From: Kitasatospora phosalacinea
GTDB lineage: Bacteria > Actinomycetota > Actinomycetes > Streptomycetales > Streptomycetaceae
Direction: 5' to 3'
Length of the DNA stretch: 64,000 bases
NCBI RefSeq assembly: GCF_000716545.1
Contig: NZ_JNWZ01000034.1
Span: 1 to 64,000 of the forward strand
The notes beneath the pieces are model-generated. The model saw nothing but the letters and a program-made list of their open reading frames with translations, made no database searches and was not told the origin of the DNA. The position numbers were made by a program, and so were the translations under genes. Below, one piece after another: positions 1 to 7,359 of the stretch; position 1 is the first letter of the stretch, and every line of letters begins with the position of its first letter.

Positions 1-172
1 GGCCCACCGACCGGCACCCACTGTTCACCCGGTCCGGGCCGCGTCGACACCCCGCACCCCGCACCCTCCCGCCCCGTCCCGCCCCTGTCCCGCACCGCCC
101 CTCCTCCCGCGGCCACCGCCCCCGCGGCCCACCGACCGGCACCCACTGTTCACCCGGTCCGGGCCGCGTCGA
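1..172. repeat. 47-bp direct repeat, two copies, upstream of otsA
   Basis: Bases 1-47 and 126-172 are identical over 47 bp, giving a 125-bp period. The first copy begins at the window edge, so the array may continue upstream. The bases between copies are C-rich low-complexity sequence. Each copy holds GTTCACCCGGT, which resembles a single unit of the actinomycete PHO box, but no second unit adjoins it. No gene is visible here; otsA starts 38 bases after the second copy. Confidence 0.9.
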
Positions 173-210
173 GTGGTTTGGTCGGCTGATCGCACGGCAA
201 GGTTGGCTGT

Positions 211-1680
211 ATGGCCGATCACGTGTCCGAACGCCCCCAGCACTCCGGAGCCGCCCCGATCCTGGTGGCCTCCAACCGCGGCCCGGTGTCCTTCCGCACG
301 GAGGACGACGGCACGCTGACCCTCCGCAGAGGCGGCGGCGGCCTGGTCTCCGGCCTCTCCGCGATCGACGACCCGAACGCGGTGTGGGTCTGCGCCGCGC
401 TCTCCGACGCCGACCGCACCGCCGCCCGGCAGGCCCCCGAGGGGCGCCTCGACCTGGCCGGGCACGACGTCGGCGGACAGGCCGTCCGGATGCTGGACAT
501 CGATCCGGAGACCTTCGCCCGCGCCTACAACGGCGTCGCCAACTCCACCCTCTGGTTCGTCCACCACCTGCTCTACCAGACGCCCGTGCAGCCCGCCTTC
601 GACGCGGACTTCCGCACCGAGTGGGACGCCTACCGCGCCTACAACGCCGCCTTCGCCGAGGCGCTCGCCGCCGAGGCCGCCCCCGGCGCGGCCGTCCTGG
701 TGCAGGACTACCACCTCTCGCTGGCCCCCGCGCTGCTCCGCGAGCTCCGCCCCGACCTGCGGATCGGCCACTTCTCGCACACCCCGTGGGCCCCGCCGGA
801 CTACTACCGGCTGCTGCCCGACGACGTCGCCGCCGCCGTCCTCGAAGGCATCCTCGGCGCCGACCGCGCCGCCTTCCTCACCCGCCGCTGGGCCCTCGCC
901 TTCGCCGACTGCTGCGAGGCCGTCCTCGGCGCGGAGGTCGACCGCGACGCCCTGACCGTCACCCACGGCGGCCGCACCACCCGGCTCGGCGTGCACGGCC
1001 TCGGCGCCGACGCCGAGTTCCTGCGCGAGCGCGCCCACCGGCCCGACGTCGACGAACGGCTCGCCGCCCTGCGCGGGGCCGTCGGCGACCGCCGCACCAT
1101 CGTCCGGGTCGACCGCACCGAGCTCAGCAAGAACATCGTCCGCGGCCTGCTCGCCTACCGGCACCTGCTGCGCACCCGCCCCGAATGGCTCGGCGAGGTC
1201 GTCCACGTCGCCTTCGCCTACCCCTCCCGCACCGACCTCGCCGAGTACCGCGACTACACCGCCGCCGTGCGGCGCGTCGCCGAGGAGATCAACACCGAGT
1301 TCGCCACCGACGACTGGCAGCCGCTCATCCTGCACGTCGACGACGACTTCCCGCGCTCCCTCGCCGCCTACCGGCTCGCCGACGTCGCCTTGGTCAACCC
1401 GATCCGCGACGGCATGAACCTGGTCGCCAAGGAGGTCCCCGTCGTCTCCGACCACGGCTGCGCCCTCGTCCTCTCCCGCGAGGCCGGCGCCCACGCGGAA
1501 CTCGCCGACGACGCGATCACGGTCAACCCGTACGACGTCATCGCCACCGCCGACGCCCTCGCCGAAGCCCTCGCCATGCCCGCCGCCGAACGCGCCGACC
1601 GCACCAAGCGCCTCGCCGCGGCGGCCACCGCCCTGCCGCCCCAGCAGTGGTTCCTGGACCAGCTGGACGCGCTCCGGTAG
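211..1680 (+). CDS. otsA: Trehalose-6-phosphate synthase (GT20 family)
   Basis: This cytoplasmic glycosyltransferase joins a nucleotide-activated glucose to glucose-6-phosphate to make trehalose-6-phosphate, the first step of the OtsAB route. The 489-residue length is normal for the family. The N-terminal SNRGPV (about residues 21-26) and the glycine-rich loop GGGGLVSGL (about 41-49) form the donor/acceptor pocket, and VQDYHL and RDGMNLVAKE (about 400) are hallmark motifs. The usual VDRLDYSKG is replaced by VDRTELSKN (about 300). Streptomyces OtsA enzymes are reported to prefer GDP-glucose; linking that to this motif is my inference. The ATG has AAGG about ten bases upstream. The gene converges on otsB, the next pathway enzyme. 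Confidence 0.93.
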   Translation: MADHVSERPQHSGAAPILVASNRGPVSFRTEDDGTLTLRRGGGGLVSGLSAIDDPNAVWVCAALSDADRTAARQAPEGRLDLAGHDVGGQAVRMLDIDPETFARAYNGVANSTLWFVHHLLYQTPVQPAFDADFRTEWDAYRAYNAAFAEALAAEAAPGAAVLVQDYHLSLAPALLRELRPDLRIGHFSHTPWAPPDYYRLLPDDVAAAVLEGILGADRAAFLTRRWALAFADCCEAVLGAEVDRDALTVTHGGRTTRLGVHGLGADAEFLRERAHRPDVDERLAALRGAVGDRRTIVRVDRTELSKNIVRGLLAYRHLLRTRPEWLGEVVHVAFAYPSRTDLAEYRDYTAAVRRVAEEINTEFATDDWQPLILHVDDDFPRSLAAYRLADVALVNPIRDGMNLVAKEVPVVSDHGCALVLSREAGAHAELADDAITVNPYDVIATADALAEALAMPAAERADRTKRLAAAATALPPQQWFLDQLDALR

Positions 1681-1698
1681 CCACGGGACCGGCGTGGG

Positions 1699-1748
1699 AC
1701 CGGCGGAGGACGGGCGTGCGGGGGACCGCGCGCCCGTCCTCCGCCGGT
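1699..1748. terminator. Hairpin between convergent otsA and otsB
   Basis: Perfect 18-bp arms at 1699-1716 and 1731-1748 enclose a 14-base loop, placed between the two stop codons. There is no T-run, as is usual for GC-rich actinomycete terminators. The position suggests termination in both directions. Confidence 0.8.
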
Positions 1749-1753
1749 GCCTC

Positions 1754-2599
1754 CTACCGCAGCAGTTCCGCGAGCCCGTTCAGCAGGTCGACCACCCCCG
1801 CCGGTCCGGCGACCACCAGGTCCGCACGGTCCGCCAGTTCCGCGACCGGAGGCTCACCGGTGACGGGGCCGCTGCAGACCAGGAGCCCGGGGTGGCCGGC
1901 TTCGCGGCGGGCGGCGACCTCCGCGTAGGCGGCGAGGTCACCGAGGTCGTCGCCGGCGAAGACCACCGGGCCCGCGTCCCGTTCCGCCAGGAACCCGCGG
2001 AGGGCGACGCCCTTGTCGACCCCCGGCGGCCGCAGTTCGAGGACCATCCGGCCGGGTTCGACGACCAGCCCGTTGCGGTGGGCCAACTCGCCGAGCGGGC
2101 CGCGCAGCCGCTCCAGCAGCGCGTCCGGCTCGGCGGCCCGCCTGGTGTGGACGGCCAGCGCGCGCTCCTTGTCCTCCACGAAGGTGCCCTCGGGCACGCC
2201 CAACTCGCGCAGCAGCGCGGGAAGTCCGTCCCGGACGGCGGCGACTCCCGGCGGGGGCGGGGCGGCGGTGACGGCACCGCTGTCCGCGTCCCAGCGCTCG
2301 GCGCCGTAGTGGCCGAGGACGGTGAGGTGTTCCAGGCCGGGGGCGTCCGCGAAACCGCCGTACGCGGCGGCGGTCGCGGCGGGCCGCCCGGTGACCACCA
2401 CGACCGCGCCGACCAGCGGGGCGAGCGCACCGAGCGCGGGGACGACGCCGGGGTGGGCGCGGGCCCGGTCCGGGTCGGGGACGATCGGGGCGAGCGTGCC
2501 GTCGAAGTCGAGCCCGACGACCGCGGACTTCGGATCGGCGAGCAGCCCCGCCAGTCCGGTCCGCCCCGCCTGGGTCGTGATCTGTTCAGCGATTCCCAT
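1754..2599 (-). CDS. otsB: Trehalose-6-phosphate phosphatase (HAD superfamily)
   Basis: It removes phosphate from trehalose-6-phosphate to release trehalose, completing the pathway begun by the neighbouring otsA. The 281-residue protein carries HAD motif I as DFDGTLAP (about residues 31-38, with both catalytic aspartates), motif II as VVVTGRP, a DKGVALR segment with the conserved lysine, and motif IV as FAGDDLGD. These match the TPP subfamily rather than generic HAD phosphatases. The ATG start leaves a normal N-terminus. The gene lies tail to tail with otsA instead of in one operon, so the two are probably expressed from separate promoters. Confidence 0.93.
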   Translation of the reverse strand: MGIAEQITTQAGRTGLAGLLADPKSAVVGLDFDGTLAPIVPDPDRARAHPGVVPALGALAPLVGAVVVVTGRPAATAAAYGGFADAPGLEHLTVLGHYGAERWDADSGAVTAAPPPPGVAAVRDGLPALLRELGVPEGTFVEDKERALAVHTRRAAEPDALLERLRGPLGELAHRNGLVVEPGRMVLELRPPGVDKGVALRGFLAERDAGPVVFAGDDLGDLAAYAEVAARREAGHPGLLVCSGPVTGEPPVAELADRADLVVAGPAGVVDLLNGLAELLR

Positions 2600-2645
2600 G
2601 CCCCGACGCTACCCGCCACCGGGGGTCGGCAGCCCTACCTCGGCG

Positions 2646-2876
2646 TCACTGCCTGGCGTCGCGCCGCTGCTGGCGGACCCGGCGCAGCCGGTTGACCAGG
2701 ACCGGGTCGTGGGCGAGCGCCTCGGCGCGGTCGAGCAGGGCGTTGAGCAGCTGGTAGTAGCGGGTGGCGGAGATGCCGAGCTCCTGCCGGATCGCCTGCT
2801 CCTTGGCGCCGGCGGTCCGCCACCCGCGGGCTTCCAGTTCGAGTACCGCCCGGTCGCGTTCGGTCAGTTCGGCCAT
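2646..2876 (-). CDS. DUF3263 family small helical protein
   Basis: A 76-residue protein of the actinobacterial DUF3263 family. The sequence predicts a helix-turn-helix-like fold: residues 1-20 (MAELTERDRAVLELEARGW), then KEQAIRQELGISATRYYQLL, which resembles the DNA-recognition helices of sigma-region-4-like domains. The basic tail (RRVRQQRRDARQ) fits nucleic-acid binding. The molecular function is unknown. It sits 46 bases upstream of otsB on the same strand, so the two could be co-transcribed, although a trehalose link is not established. Confidence 0.8.
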   Translation of the reverse strand: MAELTERDRAVLELEARGWRTAGAKEQAIRQELGISATRYYQLLNALLDRAEALAHDPVLVNRLRRVRQQRRDARQ

Positions 2877-2921
2877 GCGTCCAGGCTAGGCCCCGGGGCC
2901 GTCAGCACCCGGTCCGGCCAG

Positions 2922-2995
2922 CCCCGGCGGCCCGGCGCAGCCCCGGCGGCCCGGTCAGCCCTGGCGGCCCGGTCAGCCCTGGCGGGCCCGGTTCG
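2922..2995. repeat. 18-bp minisatellite over the end of the lipoprotein gene
   Basis: About four copies of an 18-19 bp unit (type CCCTGGCGGCCCGGTCAG) run from 2922 to 2995. The units at 2941-2958 and 2959-2976 differ at one base. On the minus strand each TCAG supplies a TGA, so expansion has duplicated the lipoprotein stop codon: the true stop is at 2973-2975 and a second in-frame TGA lies 18 bases further on. Replication slippage is the likely origin. Confidence 0.85.
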
Positions 2996-4238
2996 ACTCG
3001 GCGGTGGCGTCGGACTGCAGGTCGCCGAGCACCTGGTCGCCACCGCTCTTCACGGCGCCGCCGATGCGCTGCTTGATCAGGCTGCTGACCTTGTCCCAGG
3101 AGGGCGCGCCGTACGGGTAGAAGTTGGCGCTGGGCAGGTTGTCCAGGAACTGGGTGAGGTCCTGGTGCTGGGGGTTGTCCTTCATCTCCGTCAGGGTGTC
3201 CTGGGTGACGGGGAGCATGTTGTACTCCTCGTCGAACTCCAGGGTGTTCTGCTTGGAGAGGGCGAAGTTCAGGAACTTCTTGATCTCGGTCCGGTGCCCG
3301 TTGGCCTTGAAGGCCATCAGCCAGTCGGCCACGCCGAAGGCGACCGGCTTGGCCTCCTTCGTGCTCTTGAGCGGGATCGGCGCGATGCCGTACTGGATGC
3401 CGGCCGCGGCGGCGTCCTTGAGCAGCGCGGGGTGGCCGTTGAGCATGGCGACCTCGCCCTTGGCGAAGGCGGTGAAGGCGGCCTTCCGGTTGACCGTGCC
3501 GGGGTCGGGGTAGGTCAGGCCCTTGTCGACCAGGTTGGTGCGCAGCCACTTGAAGGTGTCGCGGTTCTGCTGGCTGTCGATGGTGTAGTTGCCGACGCTG
3601 TCGGAGATCGCGCCGCCGCCGCTCATCGTCCAGATCATCGACTCGGCCTGGGCCTCCTCGGGGCCGAGCGGCAGCGCGTACGGGGTGACGCCCGGCACCT
3701 TGGTCTTGATCAGTTCGGCGTCCTTGCGCAGCTCCTCCCAGGTGGTGGGCGGGGCGCCGATGCCGGCCCGCTCGAAGATCGCCTTGTTGTAGACGAACGC
3801 CCGGCTGGAGGAGATGAACGGGATGCCGTACTGGCTGCCGAGCACCTGGCCGGCCTTGTTGAAGGAGTCCAGCAGGTTGGCCTGGGCCTCCATGGAGAGC
3901 ACGTCGCCGACGGGGTAGAGGCGGTCGGCGGCGACCTGGTCGACGAAGCCGCCGGTCTGCACGATGTCGGGGGTGTCGCCCTTGGCGATCAGCTCGGCGA
4001 CGTGCTTGTCGATGTCGTCCCAGGAGACCACGTCGACGTGCACCTTGATGCCGGAGTTGGCGGCCTCGAAGTCCTTGGCGACCTTGTTCCAGTAGATGCT
4101 GCTGCTGTTGGAGTCGTTGGTGCCGTAGTCGGCCGCGACCAGGTCGAGCGTCACCTCTCCCCCGTCGGACAGGATGCCGCAGCCGGACAGCAGGAGGCAT
4201 CCGGCGAGGGGCAGAGGGATCAGCGCTGATCGCTTCAA
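2973..4238 (-). CDS. Extracellular sugar-binding lipoprotein of an ABC importer
   Basis: A solute-binding protein (family 1, MalE-like) that captures a sugar at the outer face of the membrane. The 421 residues begin with a lipoprotein signal peptide ending LLLSGC, with lipidated Cys20, followed by a periplasmic-binding fold with typical segments (YGIPFISSSRAFVYNK, PPTTWEEL, FTAFAKGEVAMLNGHPA). The start is TTG, with GGGGG seven bases upstream. No permease or ATPase gene is nearby, so it must use transporters encoded elsewhere; Streptomyces sugar importers commonly share the MsiK ATPase. The DeoR gene upstream and nagKA nearby suggest an amino sugar or related ligand, but the substrate cannot be read from sequence. 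Confidence 0.85.
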   Translation of the reverse strand: MKRSALIPLPLAGCLLLSGCGILSDGGEVTLDLVAADYGTNDSNSSSIYWNKVAKDFEAANSGIKVHVDVVSWDDIDKHVAELIAKGDTPDIVQTGGFVDQVAADRLYPVGDVLSMEAQANLLDSFNKAGQVLGSQYGIPFISSSRAFVYNKAIFERAGIGAPPTTWEELRKDAELIKTKVPGVTPYALPLGPEEAQAESMIWTMSGGGAISDSVGNYTIDSQQNRDTFKWLRTNLVDKGLTYPDPGTVNRKAAFTAFAKGEVAMLNGHPALLKDAAAAGIQYGIAPIPLKSTKEAKPVAFGVADWLMAFKANGHRTEIKKFLNFALSKQNTLEFDEEYNMLPVTQDTLTEMKDNPQHQDLTQFLDNLPSANFYPYGAPSWDKVSSLIKQRIGGAVKSGGDQVLGDLQSDATAESNRARQG

Positions 4239-4338
4239 GGGGGACCGCCTTAGGGAGGGTGACAGGCGCGACCCTGGCAGTTACCGCGCGCGATGGTCCA
4301 GACCTCTTGGGGCGGAAGTTATCGAAGTGTCAGATCCT

Positions 4339-4385
4339 GTTGCACCAGGCGCAACGTGGACTGCACAACTGTCCGATATGCGGAC
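4339..4385. promoter_or_regulatory. Two inverted repeats in the gap between deoR-type gene and lipoprotein gene
   Basis: The 149-base gap holds GTTGC-7-GCAAC (4339-4355) and GTCCG-5-CGGAC (4371-4385), the second directly after the regulator's stop codon. Either could be an operator for the lipoprotein promoter or a weak terminator of the regulator gene. Neither resembles the 8-bp arms found upstream of the regulator itself. Confidence 0.35.
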
Positions 4386-4387
4386 TG

Positions 4388-5176
4388 TCATGCCGTCAGT
4401 ACGGTCACCCCGGCGTCGGCGAAGGCGGCCGCCACCGCGTCCGGCACCTGGTCGTCGGTGACCAGGGTGTCGACCGCCTCCGAGCCGCAGATCCGGGCGA
4501 AGGTCCGGCGGCCCAGCTTGGAGGAGTCGGCGGCCACCACCACCCGCCGGGCCCGCTCGGCGAGCAGCCGGTTCACCGCCGCCTCGCCCTCGTGGTGGGC
4601 GGTCGCGCCGTGCCCCGGGTCGAACCCGTCCACGCCCAGCACCGCGGTGTCCAGGGCGAGTTCGCCGAGCACCCGGGCGGCCAGCGGGCCGATCAGCTCG
4701 TACGACTGGGGGCGGGCGACGCCGCCGGTGACCACGATCTTCACCTGCGGACGGACCGTCAACTCGTTGGCGATGTTGAGCGCGTTGGTGACCACGGTGA
4801 GGCTGCGGCCGCCCTCGGGGCGCTCGGCCAGGTCGGGGCGGACGGCCAGCGCCCGGGCCACCTCGGTGGTGGTGGTGCCGCCGTTCAGGCCGACCACCTC
4901 GCCGGGCTCGACCAGGCCGGCCACCAGCGCGCCGATCCGCTGCTTGGCGTCGGCGTTGCGGGCGGTCTTGTACCGCAGCGGCAGGTCGTAGGAGACGCTG
5001 TGCGCCACCGCGCCGCCGCGGGTGCGGGTGAGCATCTGCTGGCGGGCCAGTTGGTCGAGGTCGCGGCGGATGGTCGCGGCCGAGACGTCCAGCGCGCCGG
5101 CCGCCTCCTCGACCTCCAGCCTGCCGTGCTCGGCCAGCAGTTCCAGCAGCGCGTTCCACCGCTCGTACCTGGACAC
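4388..5176 (-). CDS. DeoR-family sugar-phosphate-responsive repressor
   Basis: A 262-residue transcription factor. The N-terminal winged helix (about residues 3-58) contains the DeoR signature (LEVEEAAGALDVSAATIRRD). The DeoRC effector domain follows (about 75-240), with the sugar-phosphate-binding loop VGLNGGTTTTEVA and VVTNALNIAN. DeoR regulators usually repress sugar catabolic genes until a phosphorylated sugar binds. The GTG at 5176 was chosen because GGGAGGAG lies about eight bases upstream and the protein then begins at the usual MSRYERW; an upstream TTG would add 38 unlikely residues. It is divergent from the SIS-domain gene, which is its likely target together with the downstream lipoprotein gene. 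Confidence 0.9.
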   Translation of the reverse strand: MSRYERWNALLELLAEHGRLEVEEAAGALDVSAATIRRDLDQLARQQMLTRTRGGAVAHSVSYDLPLRYKTARNADAKQRIGALVAGLVEPGEVVGLNGGTTTTEVARALAVRPDLAERPEGGRSLTVVTNALNIANELTVRPQVKIVVTGGVARPQSYELIGPLAARVLGELALDTAVLGVDGFDPGHGATAHHEGEAAVNRLLAERARRVVVAADSSKLGRRTFARICGSEAVDTLVTDDQVPDAVAAAFADAGVTVLTA

Positions 5177-5267
5177 CGTCCTCGCTCCTCCCGCGCTCGG
5201 CCGCGCGCCCCGCGCCCGGTCGGGACAGCTTCGCACACCCGGACCCCACCTCATCGTTGCGTAATCA

Positions 5268-5303
5268 TGCGCGAAACAGCTATAAATCAATCATCTTCGC
5301 GCA
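5268..5303. promoter_or_regulatory. Candidate DeoR operator with A+T-rich promoter
   Basis: Perfect 8-bp inverted arms TGCGCGAA (5268-5275) and TTCGCGCA (5296-5303) flank a 20-bp AT-rich spacer containing TATAAA (5281-5286), in the divergent region between the DeoR gene and the SIS gene. AT-rich DNA is scarce in this window. The location fits autoregulation and control of the SIS gene, but binding is inferred. Confidence 0.5.
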
Positions 5304-5358
5304 CTCGACTCCGCTCGTCCGTGCGCAGCCCCCGGGGAAGCCGAAGGAGCCCTCACCC

Positions 5359-6279
5359 ATGCCGCACCCCTCCCTCACCGCCCAGGAGATCGCCACCCAG
5401 CCCGAGGACTGGCGCACCGCCGCCGCACTGGCCGCGAGCGGCCCGGCCGGGCTGCCGCGGCGCGGCGAGCGGGTGGCCGTGGTCGGCTGCGGCACCTCCT
5501 GGTTCATGGCCCAGGCGTACGCCGCGCTGCGCGAGTCGGGCGGCCACGGCGAGACCGACGCCTTCGCCGCCTCCGAGTTCCCGCACCCGCGCCGCTACGA
5601 CCGGGTGCTGGCGATCACCCGCTCGGGCACCACCACCGAGGTGCTGCGGCTGCTGGACGGCACCGACCTGCCGTCCACCGCGATCACCGCCTGCACCGAC
5701 CAGCCGGTGGCCGCCGCCGCCGACCACCTGGTCGACCTGGGCTTCGCCGACGAGCGCTCGGTGGTGCAGACCCGCTTCGCCACCACCGTGCTCGCCCTGC
5801 TGCGCGCCCACCTGGAGCTGGAGGACGCCCTCCCGGCCGGGGTGCGCACCGTCGCCGAGGCGGCCGGGGACGCCGAGCGGGCGGTCGCCTGGCAGGTGCC
5901 GGACGAGCTGGTGGCGCTGGAGCAGGTCTCCTTCCTGGGTGCGGGCTGGACCAACGGCCTGGCCCAGGAGGCCGGCCTGAAGATGCGCGAGGCGGCGCTG
6001 GCCTGGACCGAGGCGTACCCGGCGATGGAGTACCGGCACGGCCCGGTCTCGATCACCGCCCCGGGCCGGGCCGCCTGGATGTTCGGCGAGCTGCCCGCGG
6101 GCCTGGCCGACGAGGTGGCCGCGGTCGGCGGCCTGCTGGTGGCCGACTCCGGGGCGGGCGGCCTCGACCCGCTGGCCGACCTGGTCCGGGTGCACCGGCT
6201 GGCCGTCGCGCTGGCCGCGCACCGCGGCCTGGACCCGGACCGGCCCCGCAACCTGACCCGCTCGATCGTCCTCGGCTGA
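5359..6279 (+). CDS. SIS-domain sugar-phosphate isomerase or deaminase (AgaS/GlmS-C-like)
   Basis: A 306-residue cytoplasmic protein with two SIS sugar-phosphate-binding lobes. Lobe 1 shows VAVVGCGTSWFMAQAYAALRESG (about 33-55, split here only by description) and AITRSGTTTEVL; lobe 2 shows FLGAGWTNGLAQEAGLKMREAAL and a YRHGPVS segment, as in GlmS isomerase domains and AgaS. There is no glutaminase domain, so it is not a complete GlmS. It probably isomerises or deaminates an amino-sugar phosphate. The ATG at 5359 follows GAAGGAG by ten bases. It is divergent from the DeoR regulator and lies just before nagKA, which supports a role in amino-sugar use; the exact substrate is unknown. Confidence 0.85.
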   Translation: MPHPSLTAQEIATQPEDWRTAAALAASGPAGLPRRGERVAVVGCGTSWFMAQAYAALRESGGHGETDAFAASEFPHPRRYDRVLAITRSGTTTEVLRLLDGTDLPSTAITACTDQPVAAAADHLVDLGFADERSVVQTRFATTVLALLRAHLELEDALPAGVRTVAEAAGDAERAVAWQVPDELVALEQVSFLGAGWTNGLAQEAGLKMREAALAWTEAYPAMEYRHGPVSITAPGRAAWMFGELPAGLADEVAAVGGLLVADSGAGGLDPLADLVRVHRLAVALAAHRGLDPDRPRNLTRSIVLG

Positions 6280-6360
6280 CCGCCGCCACCCGGCGCGGTC
6301 GGTAACGGCTTCGCCACCCAAACCGCCCAGGAGGCGGCAAAGAGCGATAAACCTCACCTC

Positions 6361-6398
6361 TCAGGACCAGACCAATCGAGCAACTGGACTAGACCTCT
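6361..6398 (+). promoter_or_regulatory. Two DasR-like operators (dre) upstream of nagK
   Basis: ACTGGACTAGACCTCT at 6383-6398 matches 14 of 16 bases of the DasR-responsive element consensus ACTGGTCTAGACCACT. A weaker copy, TCAGGACCAGACCAAT (6361-6376), matches 11 of 16. They are spaced 22 bp apart, about two helical turns. DasR is the GntR-family repressor of N-acetylglucosamine use, relieved by glucosamine-6-phosphate. Position 28 bases before the nagK start supports direct repression. Confidence 0.8.
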
Positions 6399-6426
6399 TA
6401 GACCCGGCCAAGGGAAACTGTCCCCC

Positions 6427-7359
6427 GTGAAGCACGTCATCGCACTCGATGTAGGCGGCACCGGCATGAAGGCCGCGCTGGTCGCCCAGGACGGCTCCGT
6501 GCTGTTCGAAGCACGCCGACCGACCGGGCGGGAGCACGGCCCTGACGCCGTCGTCGCCACCATCCTCGACTTCGCCGCCGACCTGGCGCAGGAGGGCCGC
6601 ACCCGGTTCGGTGCCGCCCCCCTCGCGGCGGGCGTCGCCGTGCCGGGGACGATCGACGAGAAGAACGGGATCGCGGTCTTCTCCGCCAACCTCGGCTGGC
6701 GGGACCTGCCGATGCGCAAGCTGCTCGGCGAGCGCCTCGGCGGCATCCCGGTCGCCCTCGGCCACGACGTCCGCTCCGGCGGCCTCGCCGAGGGCCGCAT
6801 CGGCGCCGGACAGGGGGTCGAGCGCTTCCTGTTCATCGCCCTGGGCACCGGCATCGCGGGCGCCATCGGCATCCGCGGCACGATCGAGGCGGGCGCGCAC
6901 GGCTACGGCGGCGAGATCGGCCACGTGGTGGTCCGCCCCGGCGGCCCGCAGTGCGGCTGCGGCGCCCGCGGCTGCCTGGAGACCCTGGCCTCGGCCTCCG
7001 CGGTCTCCCGGGCCTGGGCCGAGGCCAGCGGCGACCCGGACGCCGACGCCGCCGCCTGCGCGAGCGCCGTCGACGCCGGCGACCCGAGGGCCCTCGCGGT
7101 CTGGCGCGACGCGGTGGACGCGCTCGCCGACGGCATCGTGCTGGCGCAGAGCCTGCTCGACCCGTCCACGGTGATCGTCGGCGGCGGGCTCGCCGAGGCG
7201 GGTGACACGCTCTTCACGCCGCTGCGCGCCGCGGTGACCGAGCGGCTGACCTTCCAGATGCCCCCGAAGGTCGTTCCGGCCATGCTCAAAGACACCGCCG
7301 CGTCCCTGGGCGCCGGCTTGCTCGCCTGGGATCTGCTCTCCTTGGAGGTGACCGCGTGA
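6427..7359 (+). CDS. nagK: ROK-family kinase, probable N-acetylglucosamine kinase
   Basis: This cytoplasmic kinase phosphorylates a hexose, probably GlcNAc to GlcNAc-6-phosphate. The 310 residues contain the ATP phosphate-binding motif DVGGTGMK (about 8-15), the ROK signature around ALGTGIAG and GAHGYGGEIGH, and the structural zinc motif CGCGARGCLE (about 178-187). The GTG start has AAGGGA about nine bases upstream. The coding region overlaps nagA by four bases, so the two are translationally coupled, and DasR-like sites precede it. The same nagK-nagA pair is known in S. coelicolor. Without the context it could be read as a glucokinase; the pairing with nagA decides in favour of nagK. Confidence 0.88.
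   Translation: MKHVIALDVGGTGMKAALVAQDGSVLFEARRPTGREHGPDAVVATILDFAADLAQEGRTRFGAAPLAAGVAVPGTIDEKNGIAVFSANLGWRDLPMRKLLGERLGGIPVALGHDVRSGGLAEGRIGAGQGVERFLFIALGTGIAGAIGIRGTIEAGAHGYGGEIGHVVVRPGGPQCGCGARGCLETLASASAVSRAWAEASGDPDADAAACASAVDAGDPRALAVWRDAVDALADGIVLAQSLLDPSTVIVGGGLAEAGDTLFTPLRAAVTERLTFQMPPKVVPAMLKDTAASLGAGLLAWDLLSLEVTA

Noticed and set aside
25..1494. Long minus-strand open frame antisense to otsA
   Set aside because: Gly/Val/Asp-rich product typical of the antisense frame of a GC-rich gene; otsA on the plus strand has all family motifs.
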